The notes under the pieces were generated by a model. The model was not told the origin of the DNA. It was given only the letters and a program-made list of their open reading frames with translations, and ran no database searches. From contig NSJX01000022.1 of assembly GCA_002286715.1 (NCBI GenBank), positions 167,770 through 231,769 of the forward strand: a stretch of 64,000 nucleotides of DNA, given 5' to 3'. The position numbers and the translations under genes were made by a program. Below, one piece after another: positions 34,355-43,936 of the stretch; position 1 is the stretch's first letter; each line of letters opens with the position of its first letter. Source of the DNA: Dentipellis sp. KUC8613. Lineage: Eukaryota; Basidiomycota; Agaricomycetes; Russulales; Hericiaceae.

Positions 34355-35861
34355 GATGACGGCGATGGGAATGGGGGTGTGGTGATAGTGATAAAGGGTT
34401 GTTGATAATTGAGGGGATAAACAAGATCTGTGAGGGGGGGAGGGGTGCGGTGGCAGGAGGCGGTTGAGCCGAATGGTCAAAGCGAACGAGTGAGGAGACG
34501 TACAAGCTTAGATAGCAGCGAGTGGCTTGTTGAAGCGGTTTGCTGTTGAAAGATACTTGTGGACGATGAGCAACGGCGCCGGGCGGCTACTTGAAGGTGG
34601 GGGGTTAAAGTCGAGTTTCTAGGGGGGCGTTTTCGGTTGAGTTGTAAGTTATATACCCTGTGCGCATTTGAAATATGATCGTGGACGCGCCATTGTTCTA
34701 TGCGGAATGGCCTACTCCGTCGAATTTCCGAGAATGGCAAGTCCAGCCGCTGCAGTGATGGGACGCGGGCCAGAGGATAATGGGAGACGACTTGCCGGGC
34801 GTCCACAATGCTGATGCCGCGTGAGAACATTGTCTGCCGGCTCATGTATCGTCGTCCGACTCGGAATCCCTCTCTCCCCCCGCCGTGAGACAACTGAACA
34901 GCGGGACAATGGCCAGCGGCGTGTCTTGTAGCACGCGAGCATGACAAACGACGACTTGCTCGCAAAAGCATATGCCGTCATATCGATAGGTTGCTTCAAG
35001 ACCACTATCTGGGTCAATGTGGTGAAGATTAGCCTGCAGAACTCGGTCAATGCGCCGCCCGGAGACACGCCAAAGCTTGGACCGCACCATCGATTTGATC
35101 CCGCAAGTTCGAGCGGGAGACGGGTCACACACAGTCAACACGCTTTCCGTCAGCCCTAACACATCAACGACCCCACAGCTGACAGCCTTCGCGATGAGCA
35201 CCCCATCAGAGGACGCCTCAGCAATAACGACATGTAATTCGGGTCTGTTGCCGCCGCAGATGTACCCCCGGTGGTTGAAATTTTCACGTACGGCGCGTGC
35301 TCATCAACGCCTTGTATTAGAGTGCTTACGCCCTGACTGAAACCTATCACAGTGCTTTCAGCCCCCACTACGAGCGCGGCCGGAAAAGCGCACTTACAAT
35401 CGTCCGTCCCAATTAGGCAACTGACCACGTTGCAGAGTCGCGGGACAATGCGAGTGGCTGTGGCGCATCGTCAATGCAATCTTGATCGCCACTTCTGCTG
35501 TCTTGCTCAGATGTCCGCAAACGCCTGTACCTTGCTTCTCCGCAGATGAATCGGGCCTTTGCTTCCTCCAAAACGGGAGCAAGCGCCACCCGAGTCTGCA
35601 GTGGACAAAGGCCTGTCTGAAACATGCGACCCAAGCACCGCAGCTGCAGCCGCCAAAGCGGCATTGGCAGAGCGAGATATAAAGGAAGCAATGAGCGATG
35701 GGGAGTGGCATCAACAGATACTCAATCCAGGTTATCCTTCAAGCTCAAGAACTATCAGCAAGACCAGATCGGCCGTCAAGCAAGACTTAACGACGCACCG
35801 ACTATCTCTTTAATACCCCTTCACTATCCATCTAAATCGACTTCATCTATACACTTTCGTA
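34355..35861. other. Divergent intergenic region with an unassigned open frame
   Basis: Holds the divergent promoters of 32405-34354 and 35862-37396. A minus-strand frame open from about 35305 to 34842 (reading GYICGGNRPELHVV ... ATYRYDGICFCEQ) has no obvious start codon; it is described under findings, not called as a gene. Confidence 0.45.
35678..35683 (+). promoter_or_regulatory. TATA box upstream of the Ala/Pro-repeat gene
   Basis: TATAAA within GATATAAAGG, about 180 nt upstream of the ATG at 35862. Confidence 0.55.
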
Positions 35862-37396
35862 ATGGCGCATCCCTACGGCCTGCGAAGCTTGAAGAACCGC
35901 GTCGCAGCCGGCGCACAGAGGCTCGCCTCCGACCTCGTCCCGGGGGGCGCCAGCAACAGCAACCCATCTGTCACCATGCTGGGCACGCACACTATCTCCC
36001 CCCGCGACGACAACACCTCCCCTCCCGACACCGAGGGGAGCGACTCCAGCTTCACCGACGGCAACGACAGCGACGGGGACTCGGTGATGTCCGACCTGTC
36101 CGACCTCACCAGCCTCTCCGAGCTGGAATCCGACTTGGAAGCGGCGTCAGCAGCCCTCCCGATGCCCGCCGCGGCGCAGGTGCCCCAGACGCCCATGGCG
36201 CACGCGCCCTTCCAGCCGGGCACCGTCGCGCGCACGCCGCGCAAGCTGCAGCGGCAGAACGCGCTGTCGAACATCCGCGCGCCCAACGCCGCCCCGCTGC
36301 AGCAGCACCCCTCCGACGGCTCCGTCGCGGGGCTCGGGGCGCTGAGGCAGCGCGCCCTGCAGGCGGAGGCGACGGCGCCCGACGCGGAGATGGCGGGCCT
36401 GCCGCCGTCCGGGCGCGAGCCCAGCGCGGACGAGCGGCGGCGCGAGCGCGAATTGGCGCGGCTGTGCACGCTCGCGGGGCTGCACCAGGACCAGTTCCAG
36501 GAGGTGCGCGCGCTCGAGTGCATCCAGTGCATGGTGTCGCTCGCGCTCGAGAGCGGGCGCCTCTCGCGCGAGGTGTACGACGCGGAGACCGCGCCGATGC
36601 TCACTGCCGACGCTATCCTGCGCAGCTTCGCGCGCGAGCGCAGGCGGCGCGGCGTCGTGCATGTGCAGCCGGCCGACTGGGTCACCCCGGAGCAGTGGGC
36701 GGAGGTCCGCAGGGGGTTCCGCGCGGAGAGCACAGCGATTTGGAACTTCTTGCCGTATGATGCGTCGGGTGGATATGTAAGTAGCGGTTGCTCGTGGTGG
36801 AGATTGTGTGCTGACTTACTCTCTTCCTTGCACAGAATGCGGCTGCCGCAGCGAGCCTTCCTTCGCCTACGCCTTCACCCGAGCCTACCCCGGTAGCCGC
36901 TCCTGCGCCGGCAGTCACTCCTGCGCCAGTCGTCCCTCCTGTGCCGGTCGTCGCGCCTGCACCTGCGTTTGCGCCTGCCCCTGTATTTGCGCCTGCACCC
37001 GTGTTTGCGCCTGCACCCGTGTTCGCTTCTGCCCCCGTGTTCGCTTCTGCGCCCGTATTTGCTCCCGCACCAGTCTTCGCGCCTGCGCCTGTCTTCGCGC
37101 CTATGCCCGAGGCCGGTCCCTCCCGCATCGACAAGGGGAAGCGCAAGGCCACATCCGACAGCCCCTCCGACCCCGCTCGCCCGCGCAAGCTGCGGCGGCT
37201 CGACGTCGCCGTCCTGGGCCCGCACGGCACGATCGTCCTCGACGCGACGACCGGCATGCCCGTGCGGCAGAACGAAGCCATCGTCGTTGCATCTTCGAAA
37301 GGAACCGACGAGCTCGCGCAGCATGTCCTGCAGGAGCGCTCGTTTTCGAGCACGGTGCGGGAGGGGCAGCTGACGCAGGCCAATGTCGAGTGGTAG
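35862..37396 (+). CDS. Unknown protein with Ala/Pro-Val repeats and basic motifs
   Basis: Exons 35862-36776 and 36836-37396 (intron GTAAGT...CACAG, 59 nt) give 491 aa. The N-terminus is MAHPYGLRSLKNRV; residues 40-100 are Ser/Asp-rich and acidic; a helical, charged central part follows (about 175-290, ERRRERELARLCTLAG, HQDQFQEVRALECIQ, DWVTPEQWAEVRRGF). Residues about 340-390 are seven FAPAPV-type hexapeptides. The end contains a probable bipartite nuclear signal (KGKRKATSD ... RPRKLRRLD) and ends VEW. I do not recognise the family; nuclear location is inference. Start chosen as the first ATG after a TATA box. Confidence 0.8.
36968..37093 (+). repeat. Seven in-frame 18-nt repeats (FAPAPV/FASAPV)
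   Basis: Seven consecutive 18-nt units; third and fourth-fifth units differ mainly at the Pro/Ser codon. Expected to be length-variable. Confidence 0.9.
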
Positions 37397-38100
37397 ATGG
37401 CTTGTCGCTTGGGCGGCTTTGAGACTGACGATGCAGCATGACTTACGATTTTTTATGGCCGTATCCCTATCCCTATCCATATCCATATGAGACTCGAAGA
37501 TAGATATCGATATATCCCTGCGCGGCGCGCAACTAATACTGTATGACCACTATGTCACCGTCCCTCCTTACGCGTACACGCTGTAGCATTATCCCATGTT
37601 ATTACCCCGCTGAGTCGGCTGCTGATCCAAATAACCACATACCTCTCCTTCATCCTCTGCCATCGCCCGAATAATCAACCAGGAAAGCCAGCGCTGCGCC
37701 AGGGGGAGAATTTGGACTGTCTCTTTTTCGTCGGGGGTGGTCGCGGTGCCAGCGGGTTCAGATGGCCGGTTTTGGAAGGTCGCTCCCACGCACTTACCCC
37801 ACAGCGGCGACGTGCAGTTGATAATAACAAGTAAGCGCGGCTCTCACATTCTTCCTCCCGACTTCCACGGCCTCCCCTTGCTACCTTACCGTCTTTCATT
37901 CTACTCCCAATCGTCACTTCTCCAGGTATGTTTTAATGCAGATACTATGTAGTGCTCGTGTTGAAGGCACGATTCTGACATGCCACCAGTGAGACCGGTA
38001 ACTAACTTTGCCGACACTCGGACGGTACGCCCATCTCGAAAACAGTGCTTGTAACTCCTTCTCACAGGCCTTGAATCTCGCAGCGCTACCTCCATCCCCC
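37397..38100. other. Intergenic region upstream of PEX13
   Basis: 3' UTR of the previous gene and PEX13 leader. A GTATGT...CTCACAG pair at about 37925-38068 could be a 5' UTR intron. Nothing else seen. Confidence 0.45.
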
Positions 38101-39345
38101 ATGGTGTCGCCTCCAAAACCCTGGGAGCGCAACGGCGCCGTCGCAGCGACCACGCCCTCCCCTGCCACGCCCCTGCCCGCCTCAACAACAACGATAGCCG
38201 CGACACCCTCCCTCCCTGCTACCACCCCCACCGCCACATCCTCCACCTCACCAACAACGCCCTCCGTCCCCACACGCCCCGCATCCTTCGCGAATCCCTC
38301 ACTGGCCACCGCAAGCACATCGACCGCATTCAACTCGCCCTACTCCTCATACTCCTCGCCCTACAACCGGCTCGGCACGGCCGGCTACTCGCCGTACGGC
38401 ACGAGCATGTACGGCGGGGGGATGAACTACGGCGGCGCATACGGGGGGTACGGCAGCTCGTACGGGATGGGGGGCGGGATGTACCCAGGCGGGTACGGGA
38501 TGGGGGGCGTCGGCATGGGCGGCATGGGCATGGGCATGGGGGGCATGGGCATGTACGACCCGGCGAACCCGGCGGGGCTGAGCGTGACGCAGACGCTCGA
38601 GTCGACGACGCAGCAGACGTTCGCGCTGCTGCACTCGGTCGTGCAGACGTTCACGGGGCTCGCGCAGATGCTCGAGTCGACGTTCGTCGCCACGCACTCG
38701 TCCTTCTTCTCCCTCGCCGGCGTCGTCGACCAGTTCGCGCAGCTCCGCAACGCGCTCGGCAGCATCCTCGGGCTCTTCGGCCTCGTGCGCTGGATGCGCG
38801 ACCTCCTCCTCGGCCGTGCTGGGCAGGGCATGCGCGGCGAGTTCCGCGAGTTCGTCAAGGGCAGGCCCGTGCAGGGCCCCCGCGCCCCGCCGCCCCCGCC
38901 CGCGCCCAAGGCGAGCAAGAAGCCGCTCGTGTTCTTCCTCGTCGCGATCTTCGGCATCCCGTACGCGATGCACCGGCTCGTGCGCATCCTCGCCGAGCGC
39001 GCCGCCCAACAGCAACAACAACAACCGCAGCCCGCGGGCATGCTCATAGGTGCGGGTCCGGGCGCGGGCGGCGCGGGCCTGCCGCCGCTCGACGCGTCGC
39101 AGCTCGCGTTCGCGCGCGCGCTGTACCCGTTCGAGGCGAGCTCGCCCGCCGAGCTGGCGCTGAAGGAGAACGAGATCGTCGCGGTGATGGGCAAGCTCGA
39201 TCCGGCGTCGGGCGCGGAGGTCGACCCGCGGATCGAGGTCGAGACGGACTGGTGGAAGGGCCGCACGAGGGAGGGCCGCGAGGGGTGGTTCCCGAGGAAG
39301 TGGGTCGAGGTGCTGGAGAGGAGGGAGGCGAAGAAGGTGGATTGA
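38101..39345 (+). CDS. PEX13: Peroxin-13, peroxisomal import docking protein
   Basis: Intronless, 414 aa. Begins MVSPPKPWER, the Pro-Trp N-terminal motif typical of Pex13. A Ser/Thr/Pro-rich segment is followed by a Gly/Met/Tyr-rich stretch (about residues 100-160), a conserved helical membrane part (SVTQTLESTTQQTFALL, QMLESTFVATHSSFFSLAGVVDQF, residues 165-225), a hydrophobic helix (KPLVFFLVAIFGIPYAM, about 280-297), and a C-terminal SH3 domain at about 340-405 with ALYPFEA, ETDWWKGR and GWFPRKWVEVL. Pex13 docks the Pex5/Pex7 cargo receptors with Pex14 at the peroxisome. All family parts are present in the expected order. The ATG at 38101 is the first in the frame. Confidence 0.95.
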   Translation: MVSPPKPWERNGAVAATTPSPATPLPASTTTIAATPSLPATTPTATSSTSPTTPSVPTRPASFANPSLATASTSTAFNSPYSSYSSPYNRLGTAGYSPYGTSMYGGGMNYGGAYGGYGSSYGMGGGMYPGGYGMGGVGMGGMGMGMGGMGMYDPANPAGLSVTQTLESTTQQTFALLHSVVQTFTGLAQMLESTFVATHSSFFSLAGVVDQFAQLRNALGSILGLFGLVRWMRDLLLGRAGQGMRGEFREFVKGRPVQGPRAPPPPPAPKASKKPLVFFLVAIFGIPYAMHRLVRILAERAAQQQQQQPQPAGMLIGAGPGAGGAGLPPLDASQLAFARALYPFEASSPAELALKENEIVAVMGKLDPASGAEVDPRIEVETDWWKGRTREGREGWFPRKWVEVLERREAKKVD

Positions 39346-39410
39346 GTGGGCGGGTGTGGTTGGGTGGGTGTTCGTGGTTTCATTCTATGATTGTTCTGGG
39401 ATATCTTTGC

Positions 39411-39440
39411 CTTTTCTTTTCTTTTCTTTTCTTTTCTTTT
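39411..39440. repeat. CTTTT pentanucleotide repeat (6 copies)
   Basis: Six perfect CTTTT units in the 3' UTR region of PEX13. Confidence 0.95.
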
Positions 39441-39746
39441 TGATTCTGAGGATCCCTGCTGTGTTTACTAGGTGCCCCTCCGTTCAGGGGCGCGCAGAAA
39501 AGCGGTAACATTCTGTGATATACCTGTCTCTCCACCGTGTACGCATCTAGCGCCCGCTTGACTATTCAAGTTCGCAGTTTCCAGGATCCAGGTCCTCTTG
39601 GCGCCGCACGCTTGCCTCGCGCCGCACCGGCACCCTTATCATCGACGGTGCGTACACCCCTGACCCCGTGCGTTCTCACAAACTCGCGGCGCAGCTGCAG
39701 CGCGCGGCCACTAACGATTACAGCGCCCATGTTCATACAATACCCA

Positions 39747-39774
39747 ATACACGATACACGATACACGATACACG
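39747..39774. repeat. ATACACG heptanucleotide repeat (4 copies)
   Basis: Four perfect 7-nt units between PEX13 and the first PMP3 gene. The rest of the 39346-39887 spacer holds 3' UTRs only. Confidence 0.9.
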
Positions 39775-39887
39775 ATATTCTACAACCCGCAATTCAAAGT
39801 ACAGTCACAGTCACAACTCGAACAACTCTTCCACATTACAGCAATCGTACAACCTCCTAACCTCCTAACTCCGGCCGCCGGGGATGT

Positions 39888-40440
39888 CTACACGACAGCT
39901 GGGTTCTTGTAGATGACATACCTGGCGCACACATCCAGTCAGTCAGTCAGTCAGTCAGCAGGCGCATAGATGCGAAGGATACGGCGGAGCGAAAGAGGCA
40001 GAGAAAGAGAGAAAGAGAGAAAGAGGAAAAGAGAGAGAGACGCACCAGGAGTGCAGCACGCCCGGGATCCAGCCGAGGATCCAGAGGAGGATGTTGATGA
40101 ACACGTCTAATTTAATGCGCGGGGGAAGGGGGGGGGGATAAGGTGAGCGAGCGAGTCAGGGGGCGCTGGATGTGTGCGCGATAGACGGGGCGTGCGTACC
40201 GGCGGTGCATTGGCGCTCTACGACGTACGAGGGTGAGTGGGTAGTGAGTGGGTGTCAGGTTAGGAGGCGCGGGGCTACTCACTTATGAACACGGGGATGG
40301 GCGGGATGAAGCTGCGGTGCGAGTAACGGCGTCGGTGAGTGAGTTATCTATCTCTCACCGCTGCAGCTGCGAAGGGAGAGAGCTTACATGGCGATGATGT
40401 ACAGCGCGGCATCGCTGAGGGACGAGGCGGGGGAGGCCAT
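39888..40440 (-). CDS. PMP3-family plasma membrane proteolipid, copy 1
   Basis: Five short exons (40388-40440, 40283-40311, 40200-40217, 40046-40106, 39888-39921; lengths 53, 29, 18, 61, 34) give a 64-aa protein. It starts MASPASSLSDAALYIIAI, has FIPPIPVFIKRQCTAD between the two helices, then INILLWILGWIPGVLHSWY and ends YKNPAVV. This is the classic UPF0057/PMP3 two-TM layout with conserved PP, the Cys of the loop, and GxxPGxxHxWY. Family members affect plasma-membrane potential and tolerance to Na+ and other cations. Exon 3 is only 18 nt. The last intron carries CAGT and GAGAAA microsatellites. A TATA box lies 67 nt upstream. Confidence 0.93.
39936..39958. repeat. CAGT tetranucleotide repeat inside a PMP3 intron
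   Basis: Between five and six CAGT units within the last intron of PMP3 copy 1; an AGAGAAAG-type purine repeat follows at about 40000-40036 in the same intron. Confidence 0.9.
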
Positions 40441-41040
40441 GTCGCTGGTGGTGGTGGGTGGTGGTGGGGGCGGAAAGGAGGGCGGGTGCTGGGACGTGCG
40501 GGGGGTTACTTATAATTCTGGGATATCCGCGGGTGCGATGGCCAGGAGGTCCGGGGTCTAGTGCCTGCACGTACGCAGTCCTGCATTGTAATGACGTCAA
40601 CCCGGTTAGTAGCTTGGCCCGCGATCGAGCCTGGTCTTGTTTACTGCCGCGGCGCTGTAGCTATAGCTAGTCCCGGTTAGAGTTTCTTACTTTGCTTCAA
40701 GGAAGGTGTGGTGAAGGCTACAGCCAGATACACTTCACGCTTATCTGGCAGAACGCCCTCAAGGGACTATGGCCAGCGAAATAAACTCGTCGGCCACATA
40801 CAGCTCTAGCCGTGCATTACGCCCATGCATATGCACATCGAGTCTGACAGTGACAAGTCCAGGCTAGCGCCTAGCTATAGCTAATTAGCATTACGCCCAC
40901 GTACATCGACACGCGCCGAACAATCCGAATTCCGAAAGCCCAGGTCAAGTACAACAAACAACAGAGACGTAGCGTCATCGATTACAAGTTCGTCAAGTCC
41001 GCGCAGACGCGTGCACCTGGTATTCGTAACGGTGTGGCAT
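40441..41040. other. Spacer between the two PMP3 genes
   Basis: Promoter of copy 1 and 3' UTR of copy 2. A short CTAGCTATAGCTA-like palindromic stretch occurs at 40656-40672 and 40867-40884. No gene. Confidence 0.5.
40507..40514 (-). promoter_or_regulatory. TATA box of PMP3 copy 1
   Basis: TATAAGTA on the minus strand, 67 nt upstream of the ATG. Confidence 0.6.
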
Positions 41041-41496
41041 TCACATGGCACCCTCGCTCTTGGATATGATGTACCTGTTCGGCCGGTCAGAGGATGAGGA
41101 CGCGACGAGGGTTGAGCGTGGGTGGGCGTACCATGCGTGGATGACTCCGGGGATCCAGCCGAGGATCCAGAGGAGGATGTTAATCCATAGATCTGGGATG
41201 CGGCGTGGTAACTGGTAAGCGAGGGTGCGGCGCGTATGAGGTTTGGGGAACTCGGACGTACCAGCTGCACATGCACGCTCTGGAATCGACGACGTCTCAA
41301 CCATCTAGAAACCAAAGCGACCATGGATGGCACTCACTCATGAACACAGGAATCGGCGGGATGAAGCTACACCACACGAGGCGCATTGATCAGCGTCTAT
41401 AGATACAGACCTTCATAGCAATCGGGGGCGCAGCGGCACTCACATGGCGATAAAGTACAGGATCACGTCGCTCGTGGGGGATACGGTGGTCGCCAT
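41041..41496 (-). CDS. PMP3-family plasma membrane proteolipid, copy 2
   Basis: Exons 41444-41496, 41338-41366, 41262-41279, 41132-41192, 41041-41074 have exactly the lengths of copy 1 (53, 29, 18, 61, 34) and give 64 aa. Starts MATTVSPTSDVILYFIAI, loop FIPPIPVFMKRACAAD, second helix INILLWILGWIPGVIHAWY, end SKSEGAM. The two-helix core is nearly the same as copy 1, while both termini have diverged (copy 1 ends NPAVV). A tandem duplication on the same strand is the simple explanation. TATATAC about 110 nt upstream may be its TATA element. Confidence 0.93.
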
Positions 41497-43064
41497 TGGA
41501 TATACTGGGTGAAGCTTGCGGGCCTACGGTGAATGGCAGTGGTGGTGGTGGTGGTGGTTGAGAGAAGGAATCGGGTGCATGCGCGCGTGGTGCGACTGAT
41601 TTGTATATACGCCCGGATGCTGCACGGAGCGCTGTACGCAAGGCGATGACGTCATGGATTTCCGCTAATAAGCTAGCACTTCAGCGCTTTGGTTCGCGAG
41701 CTTTGCTTGCTTTCAATTCAACCTCTTCTTTCTTTGCTACTTCAACAAAAGGTCGGTGCATCCTCGAAGAACCACCATATTTCTCTAACACGCCAGACCA
41801 TCCTAACCCAATTTCAGACCGCACAGCGACACTCCAACGCGCATATATATATACGCACGTGGTATACCCAGTTTCGAAGATACTTACTCAACTCGCCAGC
41901 ACCAGTGCTTCGTCTTCCCGAAGTCGAACCGCATCCGTACTTTACCTCCGTGAGTCCGTATCCACAGCCCGCCACGCGAACTCGAATAGCAGCGAAATGA
42001 AGGCCTATCGATGTCGTTTAGCCGACGCACCCCTATCTGCTGCCTTTGATCCGTACGCGGTGCGCGTCTTTTCAAGTCAGCCTTCAAGCCTTGGTTAGAA
42101 CGTCCGCGTTCGATGTTTGTAACTGTGACTCTGGCTAGCGACGTGCCGCGTCTGACGGCGCACGTTCGCAACCGCCGCTGAATCGGTCAGCATTCGCTTT
42201 TCGCTGGACAGTTCAAAGGCTTATAGGCGGACTCACCTCGCCTCGGACCATCGGCGACGCTACAGTGTCACCTGTTCGTGATGCATGGTGAGTAGAACAT
42301 GCCTTTATCTCTCCTTCCCCCTCGCTATAGCCCCGAACCGCGAGGACTTTCATCTCTAGGTCCCATCGTCCAGCGAGAGGGCGAGACATTCGTCCGTCCA
42401 CGCAGACGGGCCGCATATATGCGCCGTCAGAGCGCATACGAGCTGGTCACTTCCCCAACACGAGGTTCGCGGGAAGTACGCCATGCTCTGCACGCGTCCT
42501 GTCCAGCTCGTGCTAGAGAGGCCCTTGGAGACGAACTGCCACAGTTCTCGCCGTCGCGCAACGCGCCGCTGCAGTCCGTTTCAAGAATCTCCAGCACGAA
42601 GCCGCACCTACCCACCTCTCGCGCAGCACACAGCAGTCCCAGTCAGCCCTGCCCTGGATCTTGCTAGCTCACAGCAGACACACACCCGCAACAGCCCACG
42701 GGCACTTGGCACAAAGCCATGCCCTAGCAGCTAGCTATTAGCTATCGCGCCTATCACATCCCGCGCTGCGCCTCGAGGCAGCAGGCAGCAGGCAGAACGC
42801 CGACGCGGCACTGGCAGCTGGTCATGGGTTCTGCAGCATCAGACGCGGGCGTGATGCGAGTGTCGTGTCCGTGCGACGTAAACCGCGCCAGGCTTTCTCG
42901 ACCGCGGGCTGTTTGTTATTTGGCTTCGGGGCTGGGAAGACGTGAGTGGGAAGGAAGTGAGAGCGCTAGTCATATACGGTGCGGGCCGCGGGCCGTGATG
43001 ATTACGCTCGAGCGCGGTTTATTGGGGTGCTGTTTTCCTGCTTCGCACGCCCTGGGCGCGAAGT

Positions 43065-43106
43065 ACGATGCACGATGCACGACGCACGACGCACGACGCA
43101 CGATGC
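43065..43106. repeat. ACGATGC/ACGACGC heptanucleotide repeat (6 copies)
   Basis: Six consecutive 7-nt units alternating T/C at one position, in the long divergent spacer. Confidence 0.9.
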
Positions 43107-43565
43107 CGAGAAGAGTGGGACTTTGAGCGGCGGCGCGTGCGCGTGCGCGACCATGCTCGGAATGACGTCCGTTGCAGATCGCCGGTCTAGACCGAGTGAG
43201 GCTGGGGTAAGCAAAGACTTGGAAGTGGCAAAGGCGAGCTCTGCGCTGCGAGACGAGCACGGCGGCGAATATCGATGGATAACGAGGCCGCGATCGGCAG
43301 AGGCGGCAGCTGATCACGCGATGACAAGGCCTGACATTGACACACAGACGCGTCAGGCTTCGAGGGAGGAGCCGGGCGACGAGCAGGGGCGTGGAACGCA
43401 GCAACAGAATATTGGCTGGGGGCGAGTATCCGGGGAAAGAACGCGAAGGCGTCGTCGGTGCGAGCGAGGATCAGAACTGGCCATGGAGGCTGCAGGCGTG
43501 GGAACGCGCGTCGGGGCGTGAGTTGCGGTACCGTGACGAAGGCGGAAAGCGCAGACGGGCGCCTG

Positions 43566-43572
43566 TATAAAG
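43566..43572 (+). promoter_or_regulatory. TATA box of the 1201-aa coiled-coil gene
   Basis: TATAAAG, 371 nt upstream of the ATG; distance is consistent with a leader interrupted by an intron. Confidence 0.5.
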
Positions 43573-43936
43573 ATCCGGGGCACCTGCGACACGCAGCCCT
43601 CATCTGCTCGAGCGAGTATCTTATCTCGCTCTCTGAGACTCGCCGTGCAGGCTGATCCCCCGCACAGCACGCCAGCCTGCCCCGGACACACTTCGCTGCA
43701 CTGTATAGCACCACACGGCGGAACAGGTAAGCCTGAAGTCATCGTGCCCGCAGGCCCAGTCTGCACCTTTAATTTATTATAATCGTCACGCGTGTACTCA
43801 CCATGAGGCGGGTGGTCCAGGCTATCCGTGTCTTCCCCCACTTCCCTATCGCGGTCTCCGATTGCATCTCCCACTGGCCCCCCGCTGCCCGCACCCGCCA
43901 CACACACGTCGTTCCACCGGTCACTAGGCCCTCTTC

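Larger units (their letters stand above)
41497..43936. other. Long divergent intergenic region
   Basis: About 2.4 kb with no gene I can support. It contains a 7-nt repeat (43065-43106) and a TATA box (43566), and a GTAAGC donor at about 43728 suggests a 5' UTR intron of the gene starting at 43937. Confidence 0.5.

Noticed and set aside
32423..34405. 660-codon open frame antisense to the 649-aa coiled-coil gene
   Set aside because: It mirrors the repetitive GC-rich codons of the sense gene, is Leu-rich without domain structure, and has no promoter; the sense strand has the conserved C-terminal domain.
34355..34480. Upstream extension of the 649-aa coiled-coil gene
   Set aside because: The only earlier start in frame is TTG; the first ATG is at 34354.
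38008..38100. Upstream extension of PEX13
   Set aside because: The extended frame would have to start at a TTG; the ATG at 38101 gives the typical SPPKPWER N-terminus.
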